The position numbers were made by a program, and so were the translations under genes. This document shows positions 8,112 to 15,333 of a stretch of DNA of 18,186 nucleotides, piece by piece (within the stretch, counting starts at the first letter, position 1; the number at the start of each line of letters is the position of its first letter). Under the pieces are notes generated by a model. It had not been told where the DNA came from. It ran no database searches and saw only the letters and a list, made by a program, of their open reading frames with translations. The stretch comes from an uncultured Oscillospiraceae bacterium (lineage in GTDB: Bacteria; Bacillota; Clostridia; Oscillospirales; Oscillospiraceae): NCBI GenBank assembly GCA_934572325.1, contig CAKTKT010000037.1, positions 1 through 18,186 on the forward strand. The letters are read 5' to 3'.

Positions 8112-8486
8112 CTATTTTCTGTTCTTATCCTTCGGGCGGAACACAAGCGCCATTATCAGCGCGAAGAACACCGCCGCGCATATGCCGCCCGCGCAGGCGG
8201 TCAGCCCGCCCGTGAACGCGCCCAGCACGCCCGACTCCGCCACCGCCTCGCGCACGCCCTTTGCCAGCGCACTGCCGAAGCCCGTCAGCGGCACGCTCGC
8301 CCCCGCGAGCGCAAAGTCCGCGAGCGGCTGATATATCCCCAGCGCACCGAGCGCCACGCCCGCCACGACATAGCTCGTGAGTATTCGCGCGGGGGTGAGC
8401 CTTGTGCAGTCGATGAGCACCTGCCCGATAACGCACAGCATCCCGCCCACGGCGAACGCCTTTATATAGTCCATGAAGGCTCCCAT
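8112..8486 (-). CDS. spoVAE: Stage V sporulation protein AE (SpoVAE/AEb type)
   Basis: A small inner-forespore-membrane protein of the SpoVA complex, which moves calcium-dipicolinate into the spore and releases it during germination. The 124 residues are nearly all hydrophobic, forming about four membrane segments. The family pattern AFAVGGMLCVIGQVLID then TRLTPARIL is at about 10-35, with PLTGFGSALAKGV mid-protein and a basic tail (RPKDKNRK). The ATG at 8486 follows a GAGGGG ribosome binding site located in the last codons of spoVAD; an internal ATG four codons later (8474) gives a product closer to homologue N-termini and is a real alternative. Only 3 bases separate it from spoVAD, so the two form one operon. 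Confidence 0.9.
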   Translation of the reverse strand: MGAFMDYIKAFAVGGMLCVIGQVLIDCTRLTPARILTSYVVAGVALGALGIYQPLADFALAGASVPLTGFGSALAKGVREAVAESGVLGAFTGGLTACAGGICAAVFFALIMALVFRPKDKNRK

Positions 8487-8489
8487 GCG

Positions 8490-9500
8490 TCACCCCTCAC
8501 TTTCCAGCGCCACGGCGTGGCAGACGCCCGGGATGGACCGCCCCTGCTGTGCGCTCGTCTGGCTCATAAGCGCGCCCGTCGCCGCGAAGAGCACGCGCTT
8601 CCACACGCCGCGCCGCATCGCGGGCAGGATATGTGCGCACAGCACGCTCGCGCTGCACCCGCAGCCCGAGCCGCCCGCGTGCACGTCCTGCGTGCGCAGA
8701 TCGTAGATGAGCACGCCGCAGTCCATATACCGTGCGCCGAGCGTAACGCCGTCGGCGGCGAAGAGCGACTGGAGTATGTCATGCCCCAGCGCGCCGAGAT
8801 CGCCCGTGAAGATCGCGTCGTAATACTCCGGCGTGCGCCCCGTGTCGGAAAAATGGGCGCGGAGCGTATCATACGCCGCAGGCGCCATCGCCGCGCCCAT
8901 ATTGTTCGCGTCGTCTATGCCCGCGTCAACGATGCGCCCTGCCGTCACGTGCGTAAGGCGCGCGCCGCGCCCGCGCGCCGTCACTATCGCAGCGCCCGCG
9001 CCCGTCACCGTCCACTGCGACGTGGGCGGGCGCTGCCCGCCGTATTCCAGCGGGAAGCGGTACTGCCGCTCCGCCGTGCAGAAGTGCGAGCCCGTCACGG
9101 CGCACGCCGCGCGGGCGTAGCCGCCGTCGGTGAGCATCCCCGCCAGCGCCAGCGCCTCCGCCATGGTCGAGCACGCGCCGTACACGCCGAAGTACGGCGA
9201 GCCGCTGTCCTTCATGGCGAACGCCGAGCTGACGCACTGGTTGAGAAGGTCGCCGGAGATGATAACGTCCAGCGCGTCCGCCGCCACGCCCGCCTTATTG
9301 CAGGCTAGCGTGAACGCATGGCGGATCATATGGCTCTCCGCCGCCTCCCAGCTTCTTTCGCCGAAGTATGAGTCCGCGCAGACGCAGTCAAAGCACGCGC
9401 CGAGCGGTCCTTCCCCCTCGCGCTTGCCCACCACGGCGGCGGAAGCCGCAGCGCACGGGCGGCTCTCCAGCTCCGCCGTCTGTCTGCCGAGCTTTTTCAT
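8490..9500 (-). CDS. spoVAD: Stage V sporulation protein AD
   Basis: The dipicolinic-acid-binding component of the SpoVA channel, attached to the spore inner membrane. It has a thiolase-like fold but is not known as an enzyme. The 336 residues include DALDVIISGDLLNQCVSS, FGVYGACSTMAEALALA, TGSHFCTAERQYRFPLEYG, QWTVTGAGAAIV, YDAIFTGDLGALGHDI and the C-terminal GGSGCGCSASVLCAHILP. All are characteristic of SpoVAD. The ATG at 9500 is preferred because GAGG lies 7 bases upstream; an in-frame ATG at 9521 has no ribosome binding site. spoVAE follows after 3 bases. The usual upstream partner spoVAC is absent here; instead a long palindrome (9551-9751) lies upstream. Expression would be expected in the forespore (sigma-G), but only a weak promoter match is visible. 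Confidence 0.93.
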   Translation of the reverse strand: MKKLGRQTAELESRPCAAASAAVVGKREGEGPLGACFDCVCADSYFGERSWEAAESHMIRHAFTLACNKAGVAADALDVIISGDLLNQCVSSAFAMKDSGSPYFGVYGACSTMAEALALAGMLTDGGYARAACAVTGSHFCTAERQYRFPLEYGGQRPPTSQWTVTGAGAAIVTARGRGARLTHVTAGRIVDAGIDDANNMGAAMAPAAYDTLRAHFSDTGRTPEYYDAIFTGDLGALGHDILQSLFAADGVTLGARYMDCGVLIYDLRTQDVHAGGSGCGCSASVLCAHILPAMRRGVWKRVLFAATGALMSQTSAQQGRSIPGVCHAVALESEG

Positions 9501-9550
9501 GGCACTACCTCGCTTACGCATTTAATAAGCATAGTATTTCCGAAATATAT

Positions 9551-9751
9551 AAAAATACTCTCAAGGACGAGCCTTGGTAACCGCTGATTAAATACGTCAG
9601 ATGGCTGGGCGAGAGAATTTTTCGGCTGATAAAATGAGCTTTTTGCAGGAATACTTTGTGTATTTCAAAAAAAGCTCATGAAATCAGACGGAAAATTATC
9701 CGTTCAGACGCTGACAGCTATTTATTCAGCGGTTACCTTGAGAGTATTTTT
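9551..9751. repeat. Roughly 200-bp imperfect palindrome (MITE-like element)
   Basis: The outer 16 bases (9551-9566) are perfectly inverted at 9736-9751. After an 11-base insertion in the left arm (9567-9577, part of a small CAAGG/CCTTG hairpin), 16 of the next 17 bases (9578-9594) match 9719-9735 inverted. The inner parts, such as GTCAG/CTGAC and the ATGAGCTTTTT / AAAAAGCTCAT arms, also pair, so the whole segment can form one long interrupted hairpin centred near 9650. It lies 11 bases beyond the potCD stop and upstream of spoVAD. No coding potential is visible. The architecture resembles a non-autonomous miniature element; function and mobility are unproven, and one copy only is visible here. 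Confidence 0.7.
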
Positions 9752-9762
9752 TGTTTCCCTGT

Positions 9763-11688
9763 TCAGCTTATTTTTAGCGTCTCCCACAGGGAGTTGACGT
9801 AGTCGAGCATGGCGGCGTCGAGCGTGCGGTAGGCATACTCGTTATAGAGCGCGGAAAAATCGTCTATCTCGGGATAGAGTATCTCCATCGCGTCCTCGCC
9901 CATGTCGTCAATGTACCCCTCGTCGGTATACACGGCGGAGTTGGGCGAGGCGTAGGAGATATACTCCGCGTTCGCTATCGCGGGCTCGGGCGAGAGCATA
10001 TAGTTGATGAAGATCTCGGCAAGCTCCTTGTTCTGCGCACAGCTCGGGATGCACATGGCGTCGATGAAGTAATTTGTGCGCTCCGGATAGTAAAAGCGCA
10101 GATCCACGCCGTCCGCCTGCGCGTCGAGCATGGTGAAGTAGTCGCCCGCGTAGTACGCCGCGATCGCCGCCTCGCCGGACTCCATCATATTATACACCTC
10201 GTCCATGACGTAGCTCTTCACGAGCGGGGACTGGCGCTTGAGCTCGGCGAGCGCGGCGTCCCATACGGCGCGCTCGGTGCTGTTGACGTCAAGACCGAGC
10301 TTATACTGCGCCGTGGCAAAGGCGTCGCGGGAGTTGTTGAACTGGAGTATCTCCCCGGCGTATTTGCCGTTCCACATGAGCTTCCAATCGTCCGCGTCCG
10401 CAGGATCGACCACCGCAGCGTTATAGATAACGCCGACAACGCCGTAGGTATACGGCACGGTGTACATATCGTCCGGATCGTAGTAGAGTCCTCGGAAGCT
10501 GTCGTCGATATTGGCGTAGTTGGGGATATTGTCAAAGTCGAGCGGGAGGAGCATACCCTCGTCTCTCATGCGCGCTATCATATAGTCCGACGGGATGACC
10601 ACGTCGAAGCTCACCGCGCCGGAGGAGAGCTTGGCGTACATATCCTCGTTGCTGGCAAAGGTGGTGTAGTTGACCTTGACCTTTCTGCCGTAGGTCTGCT
10701 CATACCACCGCTCGAACGCCTCTATGGTGTTGAGCGAGTCGTCCGAGCCGTCGGAGATATATTCGCCCCAGTTGTATACATTCAGCTCCTGTGTGCCGCT
10801 GCCGGAGAGGATGAGCACCGTAGCGCCCGCCGCGGCGAGCACGCCGCCTATCACGCCCGCCGCAACGCGCTCAAAGCGGCGGCGCTCGCGCCTTGCCTTT
10901 TTGGGCTTTGCGTCGTCATCGACAAGGTTGGTGAGGATCAGCAGGGCGAGAATGACGAAGAAGATAATTGTCGCCAGCGCGTACATCTTCGGCGTGACGG
11001 TCTTTTTCGTCATGCTGTATATGCGTATGGGCAGCGTCTCGAACCCGTTGCCGGAGGTGAAGTAGCTTATCACAAAATCGTCCAGCGAGAGCGTGAACGC
11101 CATGATGAAGCCCGTGACGACGCCCGGCATTATCTCCGGTATCTCCACCTTCATGAACGCCTGCACCGGCGTACAGCCGAGATCCATCGCCGCCTCGGGC
11201 AGCGCCCTGTCCATCTGGCGGAGCTTCGGCAGCACCTGCAAAATGACATACGGCAGGCAGAACGTCACGTGCGCGATGAGCATCGTCCAGAAGCTCAGGC
11301 TCGTCGCCGCGCCGAACAGCCGCCCCACGAACACGAACATCAGCATCAGCGAGATTCCGGTGATGATGTCGGGGTTTATCATCGGGATATTCGTGACCGT
11401 GTCCATCGCCGCGCGCATCGCGCGGTTTCTGAGCTTATTTATGCCGACGGCGGCGGCAGTGCCCATGACGGTGGAGAGCACCGCCGCGGCGAGCGCGAGC
11501 ACGAGGGTGTTTCTCACCGCGCCCAGCGTCTCCGCGTCGCGGAACAGCTCCCTGTACCAGTTGAGCGAGAAGCCGGAGAACACGGAAAGGCTTTTAGCCT
11601 CGTTGAAGGAGAACACCAGAAGTATCACAATGGGCGCGAAGAGGAAGAGCATTATGAGCGCCGTATATACCTTGGACATTTTTTTCAT
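9763..11688 (-). CDS. potCD: PotC-PotD fusion: polyamine ABC permease joined to substrate-binding protein
   Basis: A single 641-residue protein with two parts of a spermidine/putrescine importer. Residues about 1-258 are a PotC-type permease with six membrane segments and the ATPase-contact loop LPEAAMDLGCTPVQAFMK at 163-180. A basic linker (262-271, KKARRERRR region) is followed by a seventh membrane segment at about 275-294. Residues about 300-641 are a PotD-type binding protein starting LNVYNWGEYISD and including FDVVIPSDYMIARM, YTVPYTYGVVGVIYN and AAYYAGDYFTM. The basic linker plus the extra segment would place the binding domain outside, tethered to the permease; no signal peptidase or lipobox site is seen. 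It begins 16 bases after potB. I see no frame disruption, so the fusion looks genuine. The polyamine ligand is inferred from the family. Confidence 0.92.
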   Translation of the reverse strand: MKKMSKVYTALIMLFLFAPIVILLVFSFNEAKSLSVFSGFSLNWYRELFRDAETLGAVRNTLVLALAAAVLSTVMGTAAAVGINKLRNRAMRAAMDTVTNIPMINPDIITGISLMLMFVFVGRLFGAATSLSFWTMLIAHVTFCLPYVILQVLPKLRQMDRALPEAAMDLGCTPVQAFMKVEIPEIMPGVVTGFIMAFTLSLDDFVISYFTSGNGFETLPIRIYSMTKKTVTPKMYALATIIFFVILALLILTNLVDDDAKPKKARRERRRFERVAAGVIGGVLAAAGATVLILSGSGTQELNVYNWGEYISDGSDDSLNTIEAFERWYEQTYGRKVKVNYTTFASNEDMYAKLSSGAVSFDVVIPSDYMIARMRDEGMLLPLDFDNIPNYANIDDSFRGLYYDPDDMYTVPYTYGVVGVIYNAAVVDPADADDWKLMWNGKYAGEILQFNNSRDAFATAQYKLGLDVNSTERAVWDAALAELKRQSPLVKSYVMDEVYNMMESGEAAIAAYYAGDYFTMLDAQADGVDLRFYYPERTNYFIDAMCIPSCAQNKELAEIFINYMLSPEPAIANAEYISYASPNSAVYTDEGYIDDMGEDAMEILYPEIDDFSALYNEYAYRTLDAAMLDYVNSLWETLKIS

Positions 11689-11704
11689 TACGCCTTGCCT
11701 CCTA

Positions 11705-12571
11705 TCACGCCGCGGTGCGCCGTGCGGCGGCGCGCTGCATCAGCGCCATGCACGCGAGCAGTATCACCATCAGAATGAACGCTATCGCCGCGGCGAAGTG
11801 CAGGTTGTTGGCAACGTACTGCCCCTCTATCGCATCGCCGATGAGATAAAACTTGCCGTTGCCGAGCTTCTGGGAAATGTAGAACGTGGAGATGGACGGG
11901 ATGAGCACCATGTTGACGCCGGAGATAACGCCCGGCAGGCTCAGCGGCCATATCACGCGGCGCAGCACGCCCGCGCTGTTGCAGCCGAGGTCGCGCGCCG
12001 CCTCGATGAGGCGCGTGTCCATCTTCGCCATGATGGAGTATATCGGCAGAATCATATACGGGAAGTAGTCATACACCATGCCTATCACGACCGCCGCCTC
12101 CGTGCCGATGATATGGATGCGCCCCAGCCCCAGCGCGGAGAGAAAGCCGTTGAGGATGCCGGTGTCCTGCAAAATGGTCATCCACGCATAGGTGCGGATG
12201 AGGAAGTTCATCCACATGGGTATCATGATGAGCGTAATCATTATCTTCTGCAGCCTCAGTTCTGCGCGGGCGATGATATACGCCATCGGGTAGCCGAGAA
12301 GAAGGCAGATGAGCGTTGAGATAACGGCGAGCTTGAGCGAGCGCAGGAAGATGACGATATACGTGCGCACCTCGCCCGCGTCCGTCGCCGAGGTCGCGGT
12401 GAAAAAGCGCGCGACATTGTCAAGGGTGAAGTTGAAGTCATTGTCGGTAAAGGCGTAGTACGCCACGAAGAAAAGCGGCACGACGATGAAAAGCGCCGCC
12501 CACGCCGAGTACGGCGCGAGGGTCAGCCGCCGGATAAGCCCCGTGCGGCGGGCATTGACATTCGCGCTCAT
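11705..12571 (-). CDS. potB: Spermidine/putrescine ABC transporter, permease PotB
   Basis: First membrane subunit of the polyamine importer. The 288 residues contain about six membrane helices. An N-terminal basic region (RRTGLIRRLTLAPY) precedes the first helix at about 20-40. The helix-loop segment LLGYPMAYIIARAELRLQK and the coupling loop 'LIEAARDLGCNSAGVLRRVIWPLSLPG' contact the ATPase, and the last helix runs near the C-terminus. The ATG overlaps the potA stop in an ATGA arrangement, so translation is coupled to potA; potCD follows 16 bases after. The family assignment is firm, and the precise polyamine preference cannot be read from the sequence. Confidence 0.93.
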   Translation of the reverse strand: MSANVNARRTGLIRRLTLAPYSAWAALFIVVPLFFVAYYAFTDNDFNFTLDNVARFFTATSATDAGEVRTYIVIFLRSLKLAVISTLICLLLGYPMAYIIARAELRLQKIMITLIMIPMWMNFLIRTYAWMTILQDTGILNGFLSALGLGRIHIIGTEAAVVIGMVYDYFPYMILPIYSIMAKMDTRLIEAARDLGCNSAGVLRRVIWPLSLPGVISGVNMVLIPSISTFYISQKLGNGKFYLIGDAIEGQYVANNLHFAAAIAFILMVILLACMALMQRAAARRTAA

Positions 12572-13686
12572 TCTTCGCTCTCGCTTTCCGCGTCGCTCAG
12601 CTCGTCCAGCTCGTTGGAGAAGGAGGAGTAGTCGCCATACATGCCGGAGTATTCCGACTTCTTCATTATATGTATCGCGTCCGGCTCGATATAGAGCCCG
12701 ACATGCTCATCCACGTCCACAAAGTCCGTGGTCTGTATCATCCACTTGAAGCCGTTGATGTCCACAATCATCTCATAGTGCACGCCCAGAAACGTCACGG
12801 ACGTGACCACGCCGCGCAGCATCCCGCGCTCCTCCGGCACGATGTCCACATCCTCCGGACGCACAACGACGTCCACCGCCTCGCGCTTTTCAAAGCCGGA
12901 GTCCACGCACTCGAACGTGTGTCCGGAAAAGGCGACCTTGCGATCCGCGAGCATAACGCCATCGACAATGTTGCTCTCGCCGATGAAGTCCGCCACGAAG
13001 GCGTTCTGCGGCTCGTTATATATGTCGATGGGCGTGCCTATCTGCTGGATGCGCCCCTCGGACATGACGACAACGGTGTCGGACATGCTCAGCGCCTCCT
13101 CCTGGTCATGCGTGACGAACACGAAGGTTATCCCCGTCGCCTTCTGTATCTTTTTAAGCTCCGCCTGCATATCCTTGCGCAGCTTCAGATCGAGCGCCGC
13201 GAGCGGCTCGTCCAGCAGCAGCACCTTCGGGCTGCTTATGAGCGCGCGCGCAATGGCGACGCGCTGCTGCTGCCCGCCGGAAAGGCTGGTGACACTGCGG
13301 CTTTCAAACCCCGTCAGCGCGACCATCGCCAGCATCTCCCGCACGCGCTCGGCTATCTCCTCGCGCGCGACCTTCTTTTCACGCAGCGGGAAGGCGACGT
13401 TTTCATACACGTTCAGGTGCGGGAAGAGCGCGTAGCGCTGGAAAACGGTGTTGACGTTGCGCTTGTAGGGCGGCACGTCGTTTATCCTCTCGCCCATGAA
13501 CACAACGTCGCCGCAGTCGGGCGTTTCAAAGCCGCCGATAAGGCGCAGCGTCGTGGTCTTGCCGCAGCCGGAGGGACCGAGCAGCGTGATGAACTCATTG
13601 TCATAGATGTCCAGACTGATGTTGTCCAGCACGGTCTCGCCGTCAAAGGATTTTGTGATGTTTTTCAGCTCGATTATCTTTTTCAT
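12568..13686 (-). CDS. potA: Spermidine/putrescine ABC transporter, ATPase PotA
   Basis: The cytoplasmic ATPase that drives polyamine uptake through PotB and PotCD. The 372 residues show Walker A GPSGCGKTT at 37-45, signature LSGGQQQRVAIARAL at about 134-148, Walker B VLLLDEPLAALD, and the H-loop FVTHDQEEAL. A C-terminal TOBE-like regulatory domain (about 275-345) includes VVVRPEDVDIV. The last 30 or so residues form an unusual acidic, serine/tyrosine-rich tail ending ELDELSDAESESEE. The start at 13686 is chosen because a GGGGGA ribosome binding site lies about 7 bases upstream; in-frame ATGs at 13692 and 13773 fall too close to that site or upstream of the leader terminator. It is the first gene of potA-potB-potCD, behind a long structured leader. 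Confidence 0.94.
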   Translation of the reverse strand: MKKIIELKNITKSFDGETVLDNISLDIYDNEFITLLGPSGCGKTTTLRLIGGFETPDCGDVVFMGERINDVPPYKRNVNTVFQRYALFPHLNVYENVAFPLREKKVAREEIAERVREMLAMVALTGFESRSVTSLSGGQQQRVAIARALISSPKVLLLDEPLAALDLKLRKDMQAELKKIQKATGITFVFVTHDQEEALSMSDTVVVMSEGRIQQIGTPIDIYNEPQNAFVADFIGESNIVDGVMLADRKVAFSGHTFECVDSGFEKREAVDVVVRPEDVDIVPEERGMLRGVVTSVTFLGVHYEMIVDINGFKWMIQTTDFVDVDEHVGLYIEPDAIHIMKKSEYSGMYGDYSSFSNELDELSDAESESEE

Positions 13687-13700
13687 GCCCATTCCCCCAT

Positions 13701-13736
13701 AAAAAGAAAAATGACGTATGCACTTGGCATACGTCA
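13701..13736 (-). terminator. Intrinsic terminator in the potA leader
   Basis: On the minus strand a perfect 10-bp stem (plus 13727-13736 with 13712-13721) and a 5-base loop are followed by TTTTTCTTTTT (plus 13711-13701), a textbook Rho-independent terminator. It ends only 3 bases before the GGGGG of the potA ribosome binding site. There is no room for another promoter, so potA transcription must read through it. This points to regulated attenuation. Confidence 0.85.
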
Positions 13737-14082
13737 CCGTTGCAGCAGGTATAGAGCGCACCCCGACGAACACGCGCCGGAACGCCTATCCCAATTGGTT
13801 TGAGAGTCTATATAGCAAGAAACTACTTTTACTACTCTTATTGACCATTTCACAAGTTTGTATGCTGTGCAGCACTGGTTTATAGTAACCAACTTATAAA
13901 ATTTGAGCCCCTTTGCCGAGCCCACGCGGGGAGCGCCCCCGCTAAATCAATAAGGCAACAGAAGTTGCCGCCGCATTCCGCGGAAAATCGGCATTCGACC
14001 CGGCTGTCCGTGTGGCCTTGGCTGTGCCGGCGGCACAGCGGTCGTTATCTTGCTTCGGATATATCGGCTATCCAATTGAGAT
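13701..14082 (-). promoter_or_regulatory. Structured leader RNA upstream of potA (candidate riboswitch/attenuator)
   Basis: From the predicted start at about 14082 to the terminator, roughly 380 nt of minus-strand RNA carry no convincing gene. It can form several stable hairpins: plus 14021-14039 (9-bp stem), 13954-13969 (6 bp, UUCU loop) and 13926-13942 (6 bp, GC). An AT-rich section (13801-13920) contains further small stems. The first bases of the RNA (14072-14082) can pair with 13788-13798, and the latter overlaps a competing hairpin (13783-13792 with 13748-13758). The terminator at 13701-13736 would be the expression platform. I found no signature of T-box, cobalamin, lysine, SAM, TPP, cyclic-di-nucleotide or ykkC leaders, nor of RNase P, tmRNA, SRP or 6S RNA. 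The regulatory role and any ligand, polyamines being the obvious guess, are inference. Confidence 0.5.
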
Positions 14083-14087
14083 AATCT

Positions 14088-14116
14088 ATTCTAACAATAT
14101 TCGCTCTCCGTGTCAA
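14088..14116 (-). promoter_or_regulatory. Strong sigma-A promoter of the pot operon leader
   Basis: On the minus strand a consensus -35 TTGACA (plus 14111-14116) and a -10 TAGAAT (plus 14088-14093) are spaced by exactly 17 bases. The start is predicted near 14082-14081. The near-consensus match suggests constitutive initiation, with control exerted later at the leader terminator. Confidence 0.8.
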
Positions 14117-14175
14117 CAACTATTTTCGCGCATTATCGCGCACTGAGCTTTTTTGACGAAAACATCGGCGCACAC

Positions 14176-14204
14176 TTGCAACGGAGCGCGCAATATGCTA
14201 AAAT
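14176..14204 (+). promoter_or_regulatory. Promoter of the acyltransferase-glycosyltransferase unit
   Basis: TTGCAA (14176-14181) and TAAAAT (14199-14204) are separated by 17 bases, with an extended -10 TGC directly before the -10 box. The predicted start near 14211 gives a leader of about 30 nt. It diverges from the pot promoter, with about 60 bases between the two -35 boxes. Confidence 0.7.
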
Positions 14205-14241
14205 TTTCGTGTTATTATGTTGAAAACAGGAGGGCGGGCGC

Positions 14242-15333
14242 GTGGAGTTCAGCAAGCGGGACACAAGGATAATAAAGGGCGTGGCAATATGCCTGATGCT
14301 CTGCCATCACCTGTTCGCGTTTCCCGAGCGGGTGACGGAGGGCACGTTCGTGTCGCTGTGGTACTTCAACAACACGAACCTCTCCGTGTGTCTGGGCGCG
14401 TTCGGGTGCATCTGTCTGCCGATGTTCACGTTTCTCAGCGGCTACGGGCTGTACCGCTCCTCCCTGAGCGGCGAGGACAGCGCCGCCCTCGCCGCACGGC
14501 ACATCAAAAGCCTCTATAAGACTTATTGGATGGTCTTTTTCGCGGCTTTGCCCGTTATAGTGTGCCTGGCGCTTATTTACCGCCGCCCGCTCGAGGCGTA
14601 TGATGTTATTTACAACTTCCTCGGGCTGAGCTTTTCGTTCAACAATGAGTGGTGGTTCGTGCTGCCGTTCGCGGTGCTGCTCGTGCTGTTCCCCGCGATG
14701 AAGCGCTTTGCCGAGCGGCGCAGCGGCGGGCTTTGCGCCGACCTCTTCCTCGTGCTCCTCATAAACGCGCTCATCGCCTACATCATCCCGCCCGTGACGG
14801 CGCTCGGCGTATTTGCGGAGCTGTCCTCCTCCGTGTTCTGGGCGCGGGCGGAGGAGGTGCTGGGGCTTCTGCCGGCGTTTCTGACGGGCGTGATCTTCGC
14901 GCGCCGGGACGTGCTTTCGCGCGTGAAGGCGCGGTACGGCGGGCGGCTTTTGTGGTGCGCCGCCGCCCTCGCCGGAATGTGCGCGGCGTTCCTCGTCCGT
15001 GCGCACTGTCCCAAATATTACAACTTTATTCCCGCGGTCGTGTTTATCATGTGCCTTGACGTGCTTTTGCCGTCAAAGCCGATGGCGCTTGCGGGCAGGG
15101 TGCTGGAAAGGCTCGGCGCGGAATCCGCCATAATGTGGCTCGTACACACGTTTTTCTGCTATTACTGGCTGCAAAGGCTCGTCTACGCGCCGAAATACTC
15201 CCCGCTCATCTTCCTGTGGCTCGTCGCGCTCAGCTACGGCTCGGCAAAGCTGATAGGGCTGCTGTGGAGAGGGATAAGCCGTCTTGTCGGGCGCTTCTCT
15301 TTAGAAAAGGAGGTGTCCGCCGATGGTGCTTGA
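14242..15333 (+). CDS. Acyltransferase family 3 membrane protein
   Basis: A probable integral-membrane O-acyltransferase (Acyl_transf_3, OafA/WecH-like) that transfers an acyl group, often acetyl, to a sugar or lipid acceptor at the cell surface. The 363 residues begin with a basic cytoplasmic end (FSKRDTRIIKG) and a first helix, AICLMLCHHLFAF, containing the paired histidines typical of the family (HH at residues 23-24). The segment GCICLPMFTFLSGYGLYRS follows at about 55-75, matching the family's 'FFxxSGF' region. About ten membrane segments are visible. The GTG start at 14242 is chosen because AGGAGG lies 7 bases upstream. It overlaps the next gene by 11 bases. Acceptor and acyl donor cannot be determined. 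Confidence 0.8.
   Translation: MEFSKRDTRIIKGVAICLMLCHHLFAFPERVTEGTFVSLWYFNNTNLSVCLGAFGCICLPMFTFLSGYGLYRSSLSGEDSAALAARHIKSLYKTYWMVFFAALPVIVCLALIYRRPLEAYDVIYNFLGLSFSFNNEWWFVLPFAVLLVLFPAMKRFAERRSGGLCADLFLVLLINALIAYIIPPVTALGVFAELSSSVFWARAEEVLGLLPAFLTGVIFARRDVLSRVKARYGGRLLWCAAALAGMCAAFLVRAHCPKYYNFIPAVVFIMCLDVLLPSKPMALAGRVLERLGAESAIMWLVHTFFCYYWLQRLVYAPKYSPLIFLWLVALSYGSAKLIGLLWRGISRLVGRFSLEKEVSADGA

Noticed and set aside
8100..9308. A 402-codon Arg/His-rich plus-strand frame opposite spoVAE and spoVAD
   Set aside because: Composition is that of an antisense frame in GC-rich DNA; the minus-strand genes are clearly recognisable.
13734..13925. A 63-codon minus-strand frame with GTG start within the potA leader
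   Set aside because: No ribosome binding site and unusual composition, and it ends inside the terminator hairpin; the segment is better explained as structured RNA. Conservation of the frame in relatives would change this.
13947..13994. A possible 15-codon leader peptide (MPIFRGMRRQLLLPY) in the potA leader
   Set aside because: There is no convincing ribosome binding site and no run of a single regulatory amino acid, so ribosome-mediated attenuation is not supported.
13701..14082. The potA leader as a known RNA (RNase P, tmRNA, SRP, 6S, T-box, cobalamin, ykkC)
   Set aside because: None of their conserved core motifs could be found by eye; an Infernal/Rfam scan would be decisive.
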